Of a DNA stretch of 64,000 nucleotides, positions 36,988-49,805 are shown piece after piece. The notes beneath the pieces were generated by a model. It was given only the letters and a program-made list of their open reading frames with translations, made no database searches and was not told the DNA's origin. The position numbers and the translations under genes are program-made. Numbering within the stretch: the first letter of the stretch is position 1; each line of letters starts with the position of its first letter. The DNA is from Cylindrodendrum hubeiense (taxonomy: Eukaryota > Ascomycota > Sordariomycetes > Hypocreales > Nectriaceae): assembly GCA_014621425.1 (NCBI GenBank), contig JAANBB010000015.1:248001-312000 (forward strand), given 5' to 3'.

Positions 36988-38986
36988 CTACAGACGCGCG
37001 TTATCCGCCTTTATTCGCAATCTCTCCTTCTCTCTCAAGTGGCGACGAAGGATTTTCCCTGTTGGATTCTTTGGGATGACATCCAAGAACTCCACACCTC
37101 CGGCCAGCCATTTGTATTTTGATTTGTGCTTCTCGACATGCTCACAGATCAGTCTTGCTGTCTCAGTTTCAGACCGTCCGGATGACTCTTTTGACCTCAC
37201 CACAAAGGCCTTAGGTACTTCACCCGACCGTTTATGATGAGTCTGGATGACGGCGCAATCAGATACAAAGGGATGTGTGAGAAGATGTGCTTCAAGCTCC
37301 GCTGGGGCAACCTGCATGCCCTGTTGACCACTTTTGTTAGTAATTCTGATCACATCACTTTCTTGTGTGTGTGACTTACTTTGACCTTGATGAGTTCCTT
37401 GATCCTATCGATAATCACGAAATGCTCGTGGCCATTTGGAGACTTGCGAACAATGGCCTCATCACCTGTCCTAATCCATCGTCCACTGTTATCCCAGATG
37501 AACGTTTCACCAGTGGCCTTTTCATTATTCAAATACCCCAAGGTGACAGATGGTCCCTGGACTAGCAACTCGCCCGGTGTCTCCGGCGTGATCACTTCAT
37601 TTCCCTTGATATCGATGATCTTTGCTTTCATGGATGGAAGAAGAGAGCCTGAAGACCCGTGAAGAATATCTGACTCGCTAGTGGAGGTGATGACAACAGC
37701 AGTCTCGGTCATTCCTGAGTTGAAAGTTAGTAAAATCACATATTAGACAGAGACTACCTACCGTAAACCTGACCAAGATGCCAATGGGGATACAGCGCAG
37801 AAAGGCTATCGATAGTCTCACTTCCTAGGGGAGCCCCCCCAGTATAGACGAACCGGACACTGCTAAGGTCAAACTCGCTGCACTTCTGGTGATTGGCAAC
37901 CATCTGGACCAGGATCGGCGGAACAATGTTCAGTTGCTCGATCTTGAACCGCTGAATTGCTGTGAGAAATGTTTGAAGCCGAAAGCCTGGCAGAACGATG
38001 ACTTCGTCACCTCGGTACGGGGCGACGTGTGCCATGATGACCAAGCCATATGCATGGCTAAATGGCAGCAAGCCCAGTAGCACCTGTGAGTCAATGTTAT
38101 GCTGTTGCCTATAGTAGCTTTCAAACGCTGCGAGCTGTAGAATGTTCGCAATAACATTACGATGCGAGATCATGACAGCTTTCTTTGCGTTACTTATAAG
38201 CCTGAGTCGTCAAGATATGTTTGAGCGATCTTACCGGTAATCCAGAGGTTCCGCTGGAGAAACACAAGTATGCAACCTGCCTCTCGCCCTGGCCTTTGAT
38301 CCATTTCAGTGGTTTCAATTCGGGTAGCGATTCTCCTTCTTTAAGAAGATCATGAATGGTTACGACCTGGTGATTGTGGTCATCCTTGTCCATGGGGAGG
38401 ATGAATATTCGTTCCCGTGGAATCCCTGCCGCCTTAGCGGCCTTGAGCGCAACTTGCAAGAGGGGAACGCATGTAAACAGGGCAGCAGAGCTGGATGACC
38501 GAAGTTGTTGCTCTAGCTCAAGGGCGGATGCAGCTGGGTTGACCGGTGAGACAATACCAGACAACCGATGAATGGCGTGAGTCAAAGGTATGTAGTCAAT
38601 CTGCAGAGAGTAAGCGAAAAACCGGCATTCACTTCATGCCCCACGAACCGTATTCAAGGAGAACAGGGCGACAACTCGATCCCATTCGGAACCTTCGTTT
38701 GTAAATCCTAGTCTCTTGCCGATTGCTCTAGCAAGGTAGTTCTCTCGCTGGACTACGTCCAGAGCTGTGTACGATGTCCCTGTGAGGCCGCAGACGAAAG
38801 GGTTTCTCGCTTTAGAGATGGGATACCGCCCATACTCATCGTTACTCATGAACTCAGCTATGCTGATTGAGTCAGGGGGGTCTAGCAGTGGTAGGTTAAA
38901 ATGGGTTTGCACAGAGAAACAAACAGAAGTGGCAGAGACTTACCCATAGCGAGTTGAGGAACCCATGACGGCGGTGAAAAAACCAT
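36988..38986 (-). CDS. Acyl/aryl-CoA ligase, 4-coumarate-CoA ligase-like, peroxisomal
   Basis: Six exons on the minus strand, 38986-38944, 38881-38649, 38600-38235, 38182-37762, 37714-37380 and 37320-36988, give about 576 residues. It belongs to the ANL superfamily: the P-loop LCFSSGTSGLPKAVMISH, then GQVYGMTETA, GELLVQGPSVTLGY, WIRTGDEA, IDRIKELIKVKGMQVAPAE, and the catalytic Lys in NPTGKILRR. The enzyme activates a carboxylic acid with ATP to an adenylate and then to the CoA thioester. The last three residues, ARL, fit a PTS1 peroxisomal signal. Substrate (cinnamate-type, fatty or other acid) cannot be told from the sequence. Its neighbours, a thioesterase and an amidohydrolase, fit a CoA-dependent catabolic route. 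Confidence 0.93.
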
Positions 38987-40335
38987 GGTGGCAATTTTGA
39001 AGATTGTAACGAATCTAACTTTACTACTCGATCGGATGAGTGTCGTAAAATGGCCTGTTTGATCAAAAGAACAAAAAAGCACATAAGGATTGTGATAGAG
39101 TTATAGCATTGAGCATGACCAAAGTTCATCCTTGGTGGGCTTTGTGAACCGTCGGCCCGAAGACACTTCCGCAATTACACCTCGGCAGAGCGGAAAAGGC
39201 ATTATCAAATCTACGGCCGTGATCATATCAAATCTCAAATGTACCCATCTTTCGTAAATCAACCCCGAGTTCATTGATAGCCAGCGCCGCGGGGTAGGCT
39301 TGTTTGGCCGAACAAATGTCCCGAAAAAGCCGAAAATAGGCGGAGGAGCCGAGCCCCTATCTTCGGGCCCCGACTCCTCCTCGGGCAACGATGCTGCGAT
39401 GCATGAAGTATCGCACACGCGACGTTAAACAAGTTCAGGAACAAACAAGGCTATTTTTTGCGGTGCTTGAACGCTGCGGTCATTTGACAGTCAAATGATC
39501 AATGTAACAAATATTATTGTCCCTTCATATTTAGTCATACGTTCCAAATAAAGGAAGGGAGCTCGTGGAATATTGACACAAATATTACAGCTCATAATCT
39601 ACACAGATCAAAGTGGCATAGGTAGTACTTAATGGGATAGAGATTTTTATTTCCAATCATTTTATTCTGGATGAATGAGAGGGTCCTCACAACGCGCTGT
39701 TGTGTGTCAATCATGGCTAAATAACGATCAATAACACATTGAGCTTTGATCTAATACAGCAATAACGTATCCAACACTAATTATAAGGAGTGTGTTGACA
39801 AACACAGATGCATTACCCCGTTGACTCTCGTAAGGTAACATATATTTACTGCAAAGATAGCGGCAAGACTACTGCGACAGCTGTGGTCTAAGTGAAATGA
39901 GGAGATAAAAGATGTAATCAACATTAAAGGAAGGAAGGATCGTGTGTCTTGGCAATATCTGGCGAGTTATACGTCTCAAGTAGGATTATCCAGGCTCATA
40001 TTGGTCCTCACCTCGTTAAGACTCCTGGATGCCCGTTGGCACCATCACAATGTGTAGCAAGGCGGCCTGATAATATTATATCATTCGGACTCTTTGGCTA
40101 TGGACAATACCTGATTATTTTGACACGCATTGCCACTGCTCTATCATTGTCATATCCTGATTATCTACCAGCATAAAACTCACTACTTCAATTTGCCCTA
40201 CCCTGTAGCTGACTGTAATTAATTTGTTTCATAGAAATTCCTGATTAATATCTAGTTAGGTAATTACAAGAACAAGAAATGTCATACAATGATGTAGTAT
40301 TAAATTGATAGTGTTCATTTCATTACTTCCCACTC
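38987..40335. other. Intergenic region, no gene seen
   Basis: The stretch contains the CoA ligase promoter and the 3' flank of the GT64 gene. It is AT-rich from 39480 onward. I find no coding signal. Confidence 0.6.
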
Positions 40336-41434
40336 TTACAATGCCAAAACACCACGCTGTAAATACCCAATTTCATCCACTAATGGCATACTATTGAACG
40401 TATCCACAAAGTCATTCAAGCACTTGCTTCGCGCCTGTAAATGTCCCTTCTTCATACTGATACCTTTAGCTGGTGTGAAATTGACGTATCGCTTCCAGCC
40501 CTGAATTAGTAAAGGCCCTTCACCAGTGAGGTATGAATGGACAAAGTTCATCGCGATATCCTCGCAATTAAACTTCTCGTCGACATAATCTCGAATCTTT
40601 TTCATCATCGGTTCATCAGATGAGTAGTAGTCGAGGAATGAAATATGTGACATGGCGAGATTGGTGAGGATCATGGAGTACGAGCTGCTCTCGTCACGGC
40701 TTGAACATAGTGTGTACTTCCAGTTCCCATTCGCATCCAGCTTGGGACAACGTGCCAAGGCGCCAGTCAATTTATTTCGGCCGAATTTACGCCAGGATTG
40801 GAACACAAACTCTAGATCACGTGGGTGATAGTAGACATCGTCATCCGACAACATAATAGCCTGGGTACGGAAGGTCGAGTCGGGCAAAAGCTTCTCGTTC
40901 AAGCTGTTTCGAGTAGAAGCCCTGTATCGTACGGGAGTTCCGAGGGGAGATGTAAAGTTGGCGGGTGGGTTTGCCTCCAAATCGTTCCAAATAATGACAA
41001 TTTCGAGTAGAGAAGGTATCTTTTCATCCAACAACGCGTGGAGGGTTTTGTTGAGTTCTTTTGGTCGACGGTATGTTTGCAACGCGACGCTACACGACGA
41101 CCCCGGGTTAGCTTCACCGACGAAAATTTCCAGCATCTGGCTGTGGGGCTAAGTGCCCGGTGACATACGTAAACTTGGTATCGTCGAGATGCTCGTATTT
41201 GGCATGTATCTTCTCCCATGTCTCCCGTGCTTCAGTTCGGGGATCGTTGTGGCCCTTGGGCATTGGCGTGGGCTTGGCCCCGTTGGTGAGGACCTCAGAG
41301 GCTGCGTCGGTTTTGAAAACAGCGAACGTAGTAAAAACGCAACAGATTATTAAAATCGCCGTCGCAAGTCTTCGGATTGCAGGAGATCGCCATATCGGCG
41401 TTTGAGTTTGCGCCCAACCGGGGCGACGCTCCAT
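40336..41434 (-). CDS. Glycosyltransferase family 64 (exostosin-like), type II membrane protein
   Basis: Two exons on the minus strand, 41434-41169 and 41089-40336, give about 339 residues. A short cytosolic N-terminus precedes one membrane anchor (LATAILIICCVFTTFAVF), typical of Golgi transferases. The spliced KFTVALQTYRRPKEL opens the GT64 domain. The metal-binding DxD motif is SDDDVYY. Further on are RNKLTGALARCPKLD and a late CEDIAMNF string expected in this fold. GT64 enzymes use UDP-sugars (GlcNAc, GlcA and others) in glycan or glycolipid synthesis. The precise acceptor is unknown. Junctions are in phase and no defect is seen. Confidence 0.9.
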
Positions 41435-43057
41435 GCTGGAGGGGGATGTTCGGACGAACGAGAGAGAGGTGTGCGTTGAAGAATTTCAGGGATACGGGAT
41501 AAAGCAAAGAGCAAAACCAAGAGAGAGAGAAGTGGAGTAGCGACATGGCCTCGCTGCAGTATACATATGCGTCACCCAGTCGGCGTGTTGGCGTGTGAAG
41601 CTTGAAAGATGGGCACTCATGTATCTGCTGGTGTGACCAACCTTGAAACGAGCCTCCCAATAGATACTAGGGCCAACCAACTCCTTCCTGTTGGATGGAT
41701 TGGGAATGGATTGGGAACGTGTCGACTGGGCCAGAGCGACAGGGCCAGTCTCTTTTGTGGAGATCGAGACCACGGCCAGGGCCCATGAGCGTGGATTAAG
41801 ACGCTCAATACGAAACAGCCAACAAATACGAGGTAGCCAATAAATACGAGATTGTCAACTCCACTTGTTCGATGGCCATTCGACCGCTGCTTCGTACACA
41901 GCCTCATGGCATCCAAAAAGAAGTTAGGCACAACTACCATACCTAAATTGGCGACCATGCGAACAAATCCACCGAACGGTGAAAGATTTGGCCAACCAAC
42001 ATGTGATGCGCCAGGTGTGCTGATAAACCCTCGGAATCATCCCATGGTTACAATAACGAAATGTGGCAGGTCAGGCACATGATAGCCATGTCACAGCACA
42101 CGGGTTGAATGGTTTAACCTGACGAGATGATATCATGGGACAAGGCAGAATGCCCTCAAACCAGACTTTGAGGCCTGAAAGACTTAGCCGTGAGATGCAT
42201 CGGCAGTCCGGCCAAGATGGATCCACTCCGGCAACGTTGGCCCGAACTCAATCGGCCTTGTCCATATCAGTCAGCCCATGTCATATCCAATGAGCAGCCG
42301 AACAGGGGTCGACACCTTATCTGGCCGCGTCATCAAATCTCAACCACGAACCTTCGTCGCAGAAAAGGAACGAAGTGATGCACCAATCAAGTATTACGCA
42401 CGTTATTGTTTAGGAACGGTCAAAGTCCACTTCGGCTCGTCCCGAGGGACAGATGGTAATCTATCGTAGATGCACGGCCGAAAAATGGTATACCTCAGCA
42501 GTAACTAGCCTAACATGATCGATCCTACCTGGTCTTGCGATTGACGTTTGGAACGGATTACATAAGGATTGCGCAGTGGTTCGGGGATGAAAGTTCTTAA
42601 AAGTGTTCTTTGCAACGGATGATCTTGGAGTATGGTCTGTCAGTCGCACTACGCAGAGGTTCTCATATGATAGTACGGGAAGTAGAGACTAAAAACAAGA
42701 GTCCATAGACAATACTGCATGGTGGCCAAAAAAGTTATACAATTCAAACATCCACTGGCAACATCCACCATGCAAGCTCATATGTTAAAGAGGTTGGGCG
42801 GCGGGCATAGGCCCTGGGGTGTATGAACAATAACGCTGGAAGTGGACCAGAGGCATGGAAGCCTCTCAGTCGAATGTAAATATCAGGTTCGTATATATCA
42901 CGGCAGGTGCTACTACTTCGAAAACAATCGATCAGGCTGCTCTCCCATCTAGTGAATTGGTAAATCCGGTGATCTGTAACTGTATTAATATGAATCGCAT
43001 TAGGCGCTCTCTCCATGTACCAGTGTTGGAAAGTCGTTCTCGACATAGAAGGCAAGC
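41435..43057. other. Intergenic region, no gene seen
   Basis: This is promoter side of the GT64 gene and 3' flank of the DHA1 transporter gene. Open frames at 41617-42469 on both strands lack motifs. No repeats stand out. Confidence 0.55.
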
Positions 43058-44874
43058 CTAATCATACACTGATCCTTTTGACCACTTTGACCTAGCCCTG
43101 ATCCTCTTCCCAAAAATGTAGAACACAAAAGGGACGGGTATTAAGAACGCTGCAAACCCTCCAGTGATGCTAGATCCCGGTCCCACGCCGATGTTGTGAA
43201 ACATCGGCCCAACCACCAAAGGGAAAGCGCCCGCGAAACAGGAGCGTAGAAATGTGTTGGCTGCAACTGCCGAAGCTGCATATAACTGGAATGTATCTAC
43301 CAAGTAATTGAGGGCAGCTTGGAAGATGGTGAAGAAGCCAGTTCCCAGCAGTAGGAGACCGATACATGGCACGATCCAGTGAATCTCGGGCTGGGCTGTC
43401 CAACCGATGAGAAACTGGCCTCCACTAAATAAGACTGAGCCTACCATCATAGGAGGAAGACGTTTCTCAGGAACAGCGCGGTCGCCCGCAGCATGGTACG
43501 CCTTATTGTAGAGCATCTGGTTATAGACGTTGGCACCAGCGCCCAGGATAGCACCCACTAAGATGCAGAGAAAGGGCAGGGTCGATACAAAGGCATTCCA
43601 ACCACGGATCTCCCCAAATATGATGGGGATAGCTCCCAGCTGCATATACAGTATACCATAGCAGAAGCTAGCATACAATGCCACAAGGAAACATATAGGC
43701 GTGCATAAAAGCTGGATTGGGCGTAATAAGAACTTTTGAGCCAACTGTGTCACGTTGACATCCCACTCCTCGAATTTCGCATGTAAGGCCCAGTTGCCAG
43801 TTTCATGCCGCAAGCTTCGGGCCTTATACACGAGGAGTATGGGGGGGTAACTTTCGTCGATGAAAATAATAGCAAACAGCAATACGACAGCTTGAAGTAT
43901 CCCTGTTAGATATTCGGTCCAACGCCATCCAAGGGATGGTTGTTGGACAACTGCTGCAGATACAATTGGCCCTGTAGATAATATGAGCATCAGAATAGCT
44001 AAGCAGAACGCAAGGAGGGATAAAACTGACCAATAACGGGGCCGCTAACTACAGCCATAGCATATCCAGCCATTGCGATGCCCCTCTCTGCAGGCGAGAA
44101 CAGGTCGCCGAGCACGCCGCCCGTATTAGTGACGGGTGCCGAGGCAAAGAATGCCCCAAAAAAACGGGTTATCATAATTGTCTGGAAGTCTTTGGCCGTG
44201 GCGGTGCCAAAGCTGAAACAGATCGCGATCGACATGGGAACAAAAACGGCAAACCGTCTGCCGTAGACCTCGCTTAACGGTGCCCAGAGTAACGGTCCAA
44301 TACCAAAGCCAAAGAGGAAGAGAGCCGTTCCCAGTGTTGCGACCTGCGTAGAGACGTGGTACTGCTCGGCAATCTGAGTTGTTCCCGCTGAGTATGCCGA
44401 CGAAGCCCACGTGGCGGTCATGGTGACAAGCCCGTAGAGTAAAGTCGTGTGCACTTTCTTGCGCATGGGCCAGTTTAGAGGACGATATGGATCGTCTGGA
44501 CCTTCAAAATCCACCAGCTGGTCTCGAGTGGTTGGTACATGAGAAAGAGGATGAGAGAATTGGGGTGTTGGGCGAGACCGGATGCGAGAGACCAATGTTT
44601 CTCGGCGTGAAATGGTGCGTGCCAGGCTCATCGTGGTGACGGCAGACGCAGATTGGATACGTGGCCTGCTTCCGCTCCTGCTCGCTCGCCGAAGTGAGCT
44701 AGATCTTATCTCCTCTAGAGTTGGACGATGTCCATCGTAATCGTCCGATTGTCTAGTTTCAGTCTCGGGAGATGAAGACGAGTCTCGAGAAGAGGTACTG
44801 TCGCTGTGGTAGCCGCTGCGCCCGCGACCGCGAGCGAGGGTTTGAGATCGCACTCCATGGCCTGCAACAACCAT
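43058..44874 (-). CDS. MFS multidrug/polyamine transporter (DHA1 family)
   Basis: Two exons on the minus strand, 44874-44031 and 43971-43058, give about 585 residues. The first 140 residues form a long hydrophilic Arg/Ser-rich tail. The membrane part opens with the DHA1 signature DPYRPLNWPMRKKV, then TWASSAYSAGTTQIAEQYHVS, split here as WASSAYSAGT and IAEQYHVST. It goes on to GPLLWAPLSEVYGRR and TRFFGAFFASAPVTNTGG. After the splice (VVSGPVIGPIVSAAVV) come GWRWTEYLTGI and, in the second half, the long cytosolic loop before FLLRPIQLL. Relatives (FLR1, TPO1-type) export drugs and polyamines by proton antiport at the plasma membrane. The substrate is not predictable. No biosynthetic cluster is visible around it. 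Confidence 0.92.
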
Positions 44875-47800
44875 GATACAATAATTCCAAAGGCAATAAT
44901 GGCATCAACTGCTATTATAGCTGATGTTGATGCGCATTTGTAAGGTCTTGGCACAAATAGCTAGCTCCGGTAATTTGGCAATCTGGAAAACTCGGTTTGG
45001 TGTGGAGTCTGTAGATGGGGTGGTTGACGTCATGCGCCATGGGTCAGAATTGCCTTCGGCATAATGAACGATGTTGCCGAGATATTCGCAGGGAGATCTT
45101 TCCAGCTCCCAGTGTCATGAGCTACTCTATATTAATTCTGTCAAAAGAGCAAAGCATAGATAGAAAAACCAGAAATTTGCCTCTAAAACAGTTAATAACT
45201 ATTTCACATTGATTGAAGTTATTATACTACTTGATTGATCGATTGAGTTCACTTTTATTCTGAATTTTAGTGTATTATAAGCCTTCAGTCTACTACTGTA
45301 CGACGTCGGCACAAAATGAAACTATCAGATAATCTTAGATAGCTTGGCAGGAATAGAGTTCCCATACAATGCTGTGGTTGAGCTGGGTGGGCGAGCTTGG
45401 GCTGCACACTGCTACCTCGAGGTCTCAGTTAATCAAATGGTGGCGGAATACCCTTTGGTGAGCTGATCCCAATGTAGGGAAAAGAGAAGGTACAGAGATA
45501 TGGTTGGCGCATGTTCTGAGGAGAACATTCGTCTAGTGGCGAAGAAAAGTCGTCCCGAAGAAGGTCTCTGCCTCCGCATGTAGACGAATATGTCGAACTG
45601 CTTATTGCTTCATCACAGCAAATAAAGAGCCTTGAGTAACGAGACTGGACATGGCCGTTGTTATTGCACAGTAAATATCCCTCTTTCTCAAACTTATCCT
45701 AGACTAATTAATGAAGCCGAATTTCGCTATAAGAAAAAGGCGTCATGGGAAGGATAGAATCTTGACGAGAAGATTTATCGGATTATGAGAAGCTGTGACT
45801 AATTTAGTGCCCGCTATGATCCCAATACATGTTGTTCAGTTCTTTGATTATTGTCAACGATATTATGCCGACCCCTTTGTTTCACTAGCAGTTGCCTTTG
45901 CCTTATAATGGCCTGTACTGCTCTTTTCCACTACTGCAAGTTACTGCTGTAGATGACGTTACTGTGTCATTTAGTTTCGTCCGTTCCGAGAGGTTGCCTC
46001 GTGATTTTTGCTGTGACTTCTACCTCCGTTTGCACTCATCCCTCGACTTCATATCGGCGCTACTCTCGAGCAGCGGCATTGCAACACCTATTTGCCTGCC
46101 CTCACCAGGCCAAGATAACAGCATCCTGAATTTTTTGCATTTTGAGTCAGTAATCGCGCTCTTTCCGAGTTGCACCTTAGTGACGGGCCCTTACTTACCC
46201 TGCTCGGGAGCCTATAGCAATGTCGTTGGGTCGTTGTTATCACTTGACTGCAAATTCACTTGACTCCAGATCGGCGATCTTCTCGAGCAGCAAGCTTACA
46301 ACAATCTATTGCCTTTCAATACCGGCATGTGATAGTGTATTTTGTTTAAGTGAATACATGCTGTGTGCTGTTATGCGCTTCGGTTTGCCTACAGAAAAAG
46401 GTGATACACCAGCGACGCAGCCGTGGTGTTCTAGCTGAGGGTCTACTTTAGTATGTTGAATAGCAGCAGTGTCATATTTAGCAGCTGGTCACATATAAAA
46501 GCAACAGAGGGTTAAACAGGGCGAGTTTTAAGCTGTAGCCCTATGTAAAGCAAGTGTATAATCATAGCCAGGATCGCCGAGTGCGATATTAAAAGATGAA
46601 ATGGAAAATAGGAAGAACACAGCTAACATCGCTAAATTTGCCATTCGGGTTAAAGGCCTCCGGATTTATCTGGAGCCTGGCCGAGTATTGGCCGCAGCTC
46701 CTGCCTTGATCCTTTGATTGTGGCACGTCTATCTTATCGGTTCTATTCGGTTATGTCAGTTCGAGGGACATATCTATAAAATGCCCTAAGAGCGGCCGAT
46801 TTATATTACATTCAGCCCTTGTATATCACTTAGCTCGCCCAAGGACTTCCTCTAGGTCTCGTCAACTTCAATACTTAATAACTTCCTCATGAAGTTTTGT
46901 GGAAGGATCTTCTTCTTTATGCTTCCGGGTGGCAAAGTTGCATTCAAAATACGCCATGGCAGATCCCCCTACCAGAATTGGCATATTGAGAAGGGGACAG
47001 GAAATTTTTCAGATAACTGGGAATGTATCTGATTGTATCTGATTGTTCCAATTTAGGCCACAGCATTAATACAATCAGAGAGCTTGTGGTGAGGACCCGC
47101 CGCTTTCAACGCAATAAGCGCTGGGGGCTAAGACCGAGGTGTGCCACAAGCCCCGCAATACTAAGCCTATTTAAGCTTGAATTGTAACAGCACCACATAA
47201 TAATCACTCGTTCGCCTAGGAGTACGCCGTATATCCGAAATCTTAATGGACGCAATGTATACCAATTAAACCGATAGAATTATCTCTTGTTGTATTTAAA
47301 GCAAGCTTAAGGTGATGGAGTAATCTGGCATCGGCACTGGGATATTGGTATACGCTCGCAAGACGAGATCAGTTTAAAATCCATCCACATTCGCATAAGC
47401 TTTGAAATACTCTTCCAGTATCCTAAGATTTTCCATTAAAGTCCCCAAAGGACTACCAAGCTGGATTTATACTGCTAAAACAGGCATAGTTGATATTGTT
47501 ATGCTTTTCTAGCCCCTGCGGATTCAGCTCCTCAGACGGGTCCCGCGGATTCCTCGGGCTCCGTGGACCCTACAGACTCTGTTGTGCAAATTATTTTATG
47601 GAGAGAATTCATCTAGTGCAAGATGGATAACGGCGATAATATTTGTGCAATGTGTAAAAATGAGTTAGGTGTCCCTGTGCATTGGAGCTTAATATTACAA
47701 GAGACCGATTGAAGATTAATATCCATGCTTGACTACTATATATATGTTTTAATAACATTTCTAAAAGATTATATGGGGGTGGTACTGGACTAAAACGACC

Positions 47801-47954
47801 GCACCCACCAACGCCAATACAGTTATAGGGTAGTGGTCTTGTAGAATGTGGATATTGGCAACACAACCACACAACAAAAAGCAATCAATAAACAATCTGA
47901 ATGCTAGGTAAAGAGGAATAAGACATACTGACTAAATACTGCATAGTTACGCTT
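44875..47954. other. Gene-poor AT-rich 3.1-kb region
   Basis: No gene is supported. A 123-codon frame at 45892-46263 has the composition of non-coding sequence and overlaps a degenerate duplication (separate entry). The AT richness could reflect an old repeat eroded by repeat-induced mutation, but no transposase or LTR is recognisable. Confidence 0.55.
45950..46330. repeat. Degenerate ~217-bp tandem duplication
   Basis: Blocks near 46034-46100 and 46253-46320 match imperfectly. Both contain ATCGGCG, then CTCGAGCAGC about 8 bases later, then a CAACA..TATTGCCT-like segment. Earlier blocks TTCCGAGAGGTTGC and TTCCGAGTTGC keep the same spacing. Divergence is high, so this is an old duplication. 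Confidence 0.45.
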
Positions 47955-49805
47955 TCAAGTTGATTTCTTGCCCAAAGGTACTGGTCCTACAGTTTCAATT
48001 TCACCAAGTTGCATGTCGAATTTCTCCGCCGTGGTCCGAGCCACGTCAGACCTCTCCCCATCAAAAACAACTGCAATCTCCTCTAAAGTTCGGCCACCAG
48101 TCTCAGGGAAAAGAAAGTAAATGATGACCAGTTCACAACCAATCCACACATCATAATAAATATAGTATTTCCAGCCACTGTTCTCCAGACCAATGGGCTA
48201 ATCAATGTCAGCTTGATGAAGGCTGGGTACATACAGGTATAGGTACTCACGTTAACGTATTGATTAAAGAAGCCAGACATAGCAATACAAAAGGTTGTGA
48301 AAGCCCAAAGTCTTGCTCGGTAAATGTATGGCGAAATTTCGATGGGATAAGATACGACCTAGAAGAGTGACATGTGAGTCCACAGGACACACTCAAAATA
48401 CTCGAAAAAGACTTACCATGTATAGCCAAGCAAATGAGCCAGCAGCATTGAATAGGAAGATCATGGCGATGACAGCATTTCCGGCAGCCCTGGACCCTGT
48501 AATATCATAGCGAGCTTGAGCAATGGTCCAGCCAATAAAGGTAACCAACATTGCCGAGGTACCAAACAATAGTACAGGGCGTCGGCGGAAACGAGCGGTT
48601 ATGACCGCCGAAACGATGCCAACGATCCATGCCCATGTCGAGATGCCACCGTTGATTAAAGTGAGCTCTTTGGTCTTGACAATTCCTGCAGCATTCAAGA
48701 TTTGAACGAGATACGCTGAGACAAGCCCGTTGCCACTCGTCTGTGAGAAAACTCCACAACACATGCAGAGGAATGCTCGCCACATTAGACCTCTATTCTT
48801 GACAAAGTCCAGAATCTTGATGTTCTCAGCTTTCTCTAGGCTGATGGCTTGGCGGATTTTGGTCAATTCCCAATCTACAAGAGCGCTGTCATTGTTCCCC
48901 CCGCCATGGTCTAGGTATTAAACGTATCAGTATCGATTTGTATTAAAGAGGGAGGTGAGTCTGGTCATACATTTGATCAGTATTGCCCTGGCGTCATCTA
49001 CCCGGTTGTGTGAAACCAGCCAACGCGGCGACTCTGGGCACAAAAAGATGAAAGCAAACTGGTAGAGAGAGCAGACGATCTGCAAAAGGCAAGGTACCCT
49101 CCAGGACCAGTCCCCTTCGATGCGATACGTACCGTAGGCTATCCAAGCCCCGACGACCCTTTAATTCGAGATTAGTAAGTCAATCAGAAACGGGTAAGAT
49201 TAGTCGGAAAAGGAACTAGGATCTTTACATGCCAAGGTAAATCGTCGTGTTGTAGAAGTTTGTGAACATCGATCGTTCTTTTGGATGCGCCAGCTCAGCC
49301 ACGAGCACTGGAGCGCCAATCTGGGAAAGCCCAATCCCGATTCCCAAGAGCATTTTGAAGGCAGAGAACATGGTGAATGACAAGGCCCAAGCTTGGCCCA
49401 TAGTCGAAGCGATGATAATGAAGGATCCAATCATCATGGGCATACGACGGCCGAATTGATCACAAATCCATGGGGCGATAAACATGGCAATTGCCCCTCC
49501 GAGAGACTGGGCAGCACCGAAGAACCCGAGTTGGGGACTTGTAGGAGTACCGAAGTCTGTTGAATAATAGACTACAGTTAGCATGGAGGGCTTGGAGAGA
49601 GTGTTGTGGGAGTGATTAGAGATGGCTCACGCTCGTAGAATTGAGGGATTGTTTGAAGAGCATTTGTCATAGACATATCAAATCCAATGGCTGTTGGAGT
49701 GATGAAAGCAGCCGGAAGGAGACAGCAGTACAAAACGATGCGTTCTGGACGCTTGTACCATGGTGGTAAAGATGCCAGATCAAAAGGGATATGCTCGTTG
49801 CTCAT
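47955..49805 (-). CDS. MFS sugar transporter, lactose-permease-like
   Basis: Six exons on the minus strand, 49805-49631, 49556-49229, 49158-48971, 48910-48417, 48358-48251 and 48197-47955, give about 511 residues. Sugar-porter features include DQFGRRMP, the TM4 region GIGIGLSQIGAPVLVAELAHP, the spliced YLGMVVGAWIAYGTYRI, LCPESPRWL, FSQTSGNGLVSAYL in TM7, and the C-terminal ETGGRTLEEIAVVF. The FSQTSGNG string is typical of the lactose-permease/oligosaccharide branch rather than of hexose carriers. It is transcribed divergently from a rhamnosidase-like glycosidase, with 763 bp between starts, so its substrate may be a rhamnoside or related glycoside. All introns are GT-AG with consistent phases. 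Confidence 0.92.

Noticed and set aside
45892..46263. 123-codon plus-strand frame
   Set aside because: It overlaps a degenerate duplication in AT-rich sequence and lacks domain-like strings.
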